Shown here: piece after piece, positions 5,607-6,021 of the stretch
How the letters are laid out: each line of letters opens with the position of its first letter
How positions within the stretch are numbered: position 1 is the stretch's first letter
NCBI GenBank assembly: GCA_903958285.1
Contig: CAJBSR010000191.1
Coordinates: 1 to 6,021, forward strand
Source of the DNA: an uncultured Sphingomonadales bacterium
GTDB lineage: Bacteria; Pseudomonadota; Alphaproteobacteria; Sphingomonadales; Sphingomonadaceae
Length of the DNA: 6,021 nt
Direction of reading: 5' to 3'
Translations under genes and position numbers: made by a program
The notes under the pieces: model-generated
Told to the model about the DNA's origin: nothing
What the model saw: the letters and a program-made list of their open reading frames with translations, nothing else
Database searches by the model: none

Positions 5607-6021
5607 AAAATTTTGGGTTCGTGCCCAACCACCCCAACCTCTTCTCGATCCCTGTTGTCACATCGGCTCTGGTGGTCTCCAGCACGATGCGCTTCACGCC
5701 GATGGTGTCGGGGTCTACCTGTTCCACGGTCTTGGGGTCGTTGATGTCGCCAAAGCGCACCATTAGCGGCCAGTCTGCGCGCGGCAGCGCCGCCTTCACC
5801 TCGCCTTCGCGGGCGTCGCCAAGGGTGCGGACGGCATCGATATAGGCGTCAACGTCCCCTCTGCGCGTGGATGGCGCCAATGTGAGCGTCGCCACCGTGC
5901 CGAGTCCGTTGCCGGACACCGGCATCTTTAGCGTCACGAACATCGGCCCATTGGGCAGATCGACCACCACGGCCTCTCCGCGTGTGCCGCCGCCGCCTGC
6001 ATGTTCATGCGCCGTCAGGGC
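5593..6021 (-). CDS. Uncharacterised protein, C-terminal part, probably frameshifted
   Basis: The frame is open at the window edge, so the start and any signal peptide are not visible. 142 residues are present. Visible features are a Gly-rich HEHAGGGGTRGEAVVVDLPNG segment (His, acidic and Gly rich), PLMVRFGDINDPKTVEQVDP in the middle, and VTTGIEKRLGWL near the end. I recall 'PLMVRF.D..DP.TVE.VDP' plus 'VTTGIEKRLGWL' from uncharacterised, often secreted or lipoprotein-like proteins of alphaproteobacteria; no function is known to me. The last ten residues as read (GTNPKFFRQV) look unlike a native end. Beyond an AAAA-TTTTT run the +1 frame carries a better C-terminus (separate entry). It lies 81 bases before the lipase-like gene as read, or overlaps it if the frame is restored. 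Function unassigned. Confidence 0.7.
   Translation of the reverse strand, partial: ALTAHEHAGGGGTRGEAVVVDLPNGPMFVTLKMPVSGNGLGTVATLTLAPSTRRGDVDAYIDAVRTLGDAREGEVKAALPRADWPLMVRFGDINDPKTVEQVDPDTIGVKRIVLETTRADVTTGIEKRLGWLGTNPKFFRQV

Overview
The window is a GC-rich alphaproteobacterial chromosome segment, most likely from a sphingomonad. Three things point there: a DivL-type kinase with Tyr in place of His, the gene order divL-tsaE-amgK-murU-addB, and dispersed palindromes with the core CTGAACTTGGTTCAG, which I associate from memory with sphingomonad genomes. No database search was possible, so all family names rest on motifs and recall. All real genes lie on the minus strand, so the order below runs from high to low coordinates.

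Region A (about 5206-6021) is a degraded pair of accessory genes. The first is the 3' part of an uncharacterised protein that runs in from the window edge. Its native-looking C-terminus sits in the +1 frame beyond an A/T homopolymer, so a one-base frameshift is likely. The stop of that hidden tail overlaps the start of a lipase-like gene by ATGA. The lipase-like gene keeps only about 90 N-terminal residues and then runs into a repeat that supplies its last residues and its stop codon. This stretch is clearly AT-richer (about 46% GC over 5401-5640) than its flanks (about 60%).

Region B (about 4770-5230) has no gene. It is a compact cluster of repeats: four REP-like palindromes in alternating orientation, a 22-base inverted pair matching at 21 of 22 positions, and a second imperfect inverted pair of about 29 bases.

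Region C (1-4769) is an operon-like series in which every gene overlaps the next by 4 or 8 bases: divL (cell-cycle pseudokinase with four PAS-like segments), tsaE (tRNA t6A synthesis ATPase), amgK and murU (the kinase and uridylyltransferase that recycle cell-wall amino sugars to UDP-MurNAc), and the first 63 codons of addB (double-strand-break repair). A tiny 11-codon leader frame with a good ribosome binding site may precede divL. The block ties cell-cycle control, translation fidelity, wall recycling and recombination to one probable transcript. Its content is conserved housekeeping. The less ordinary material is the repeat cluster, the broken lipase and the frameshifted gene. I do not see a convincing undescribed system.
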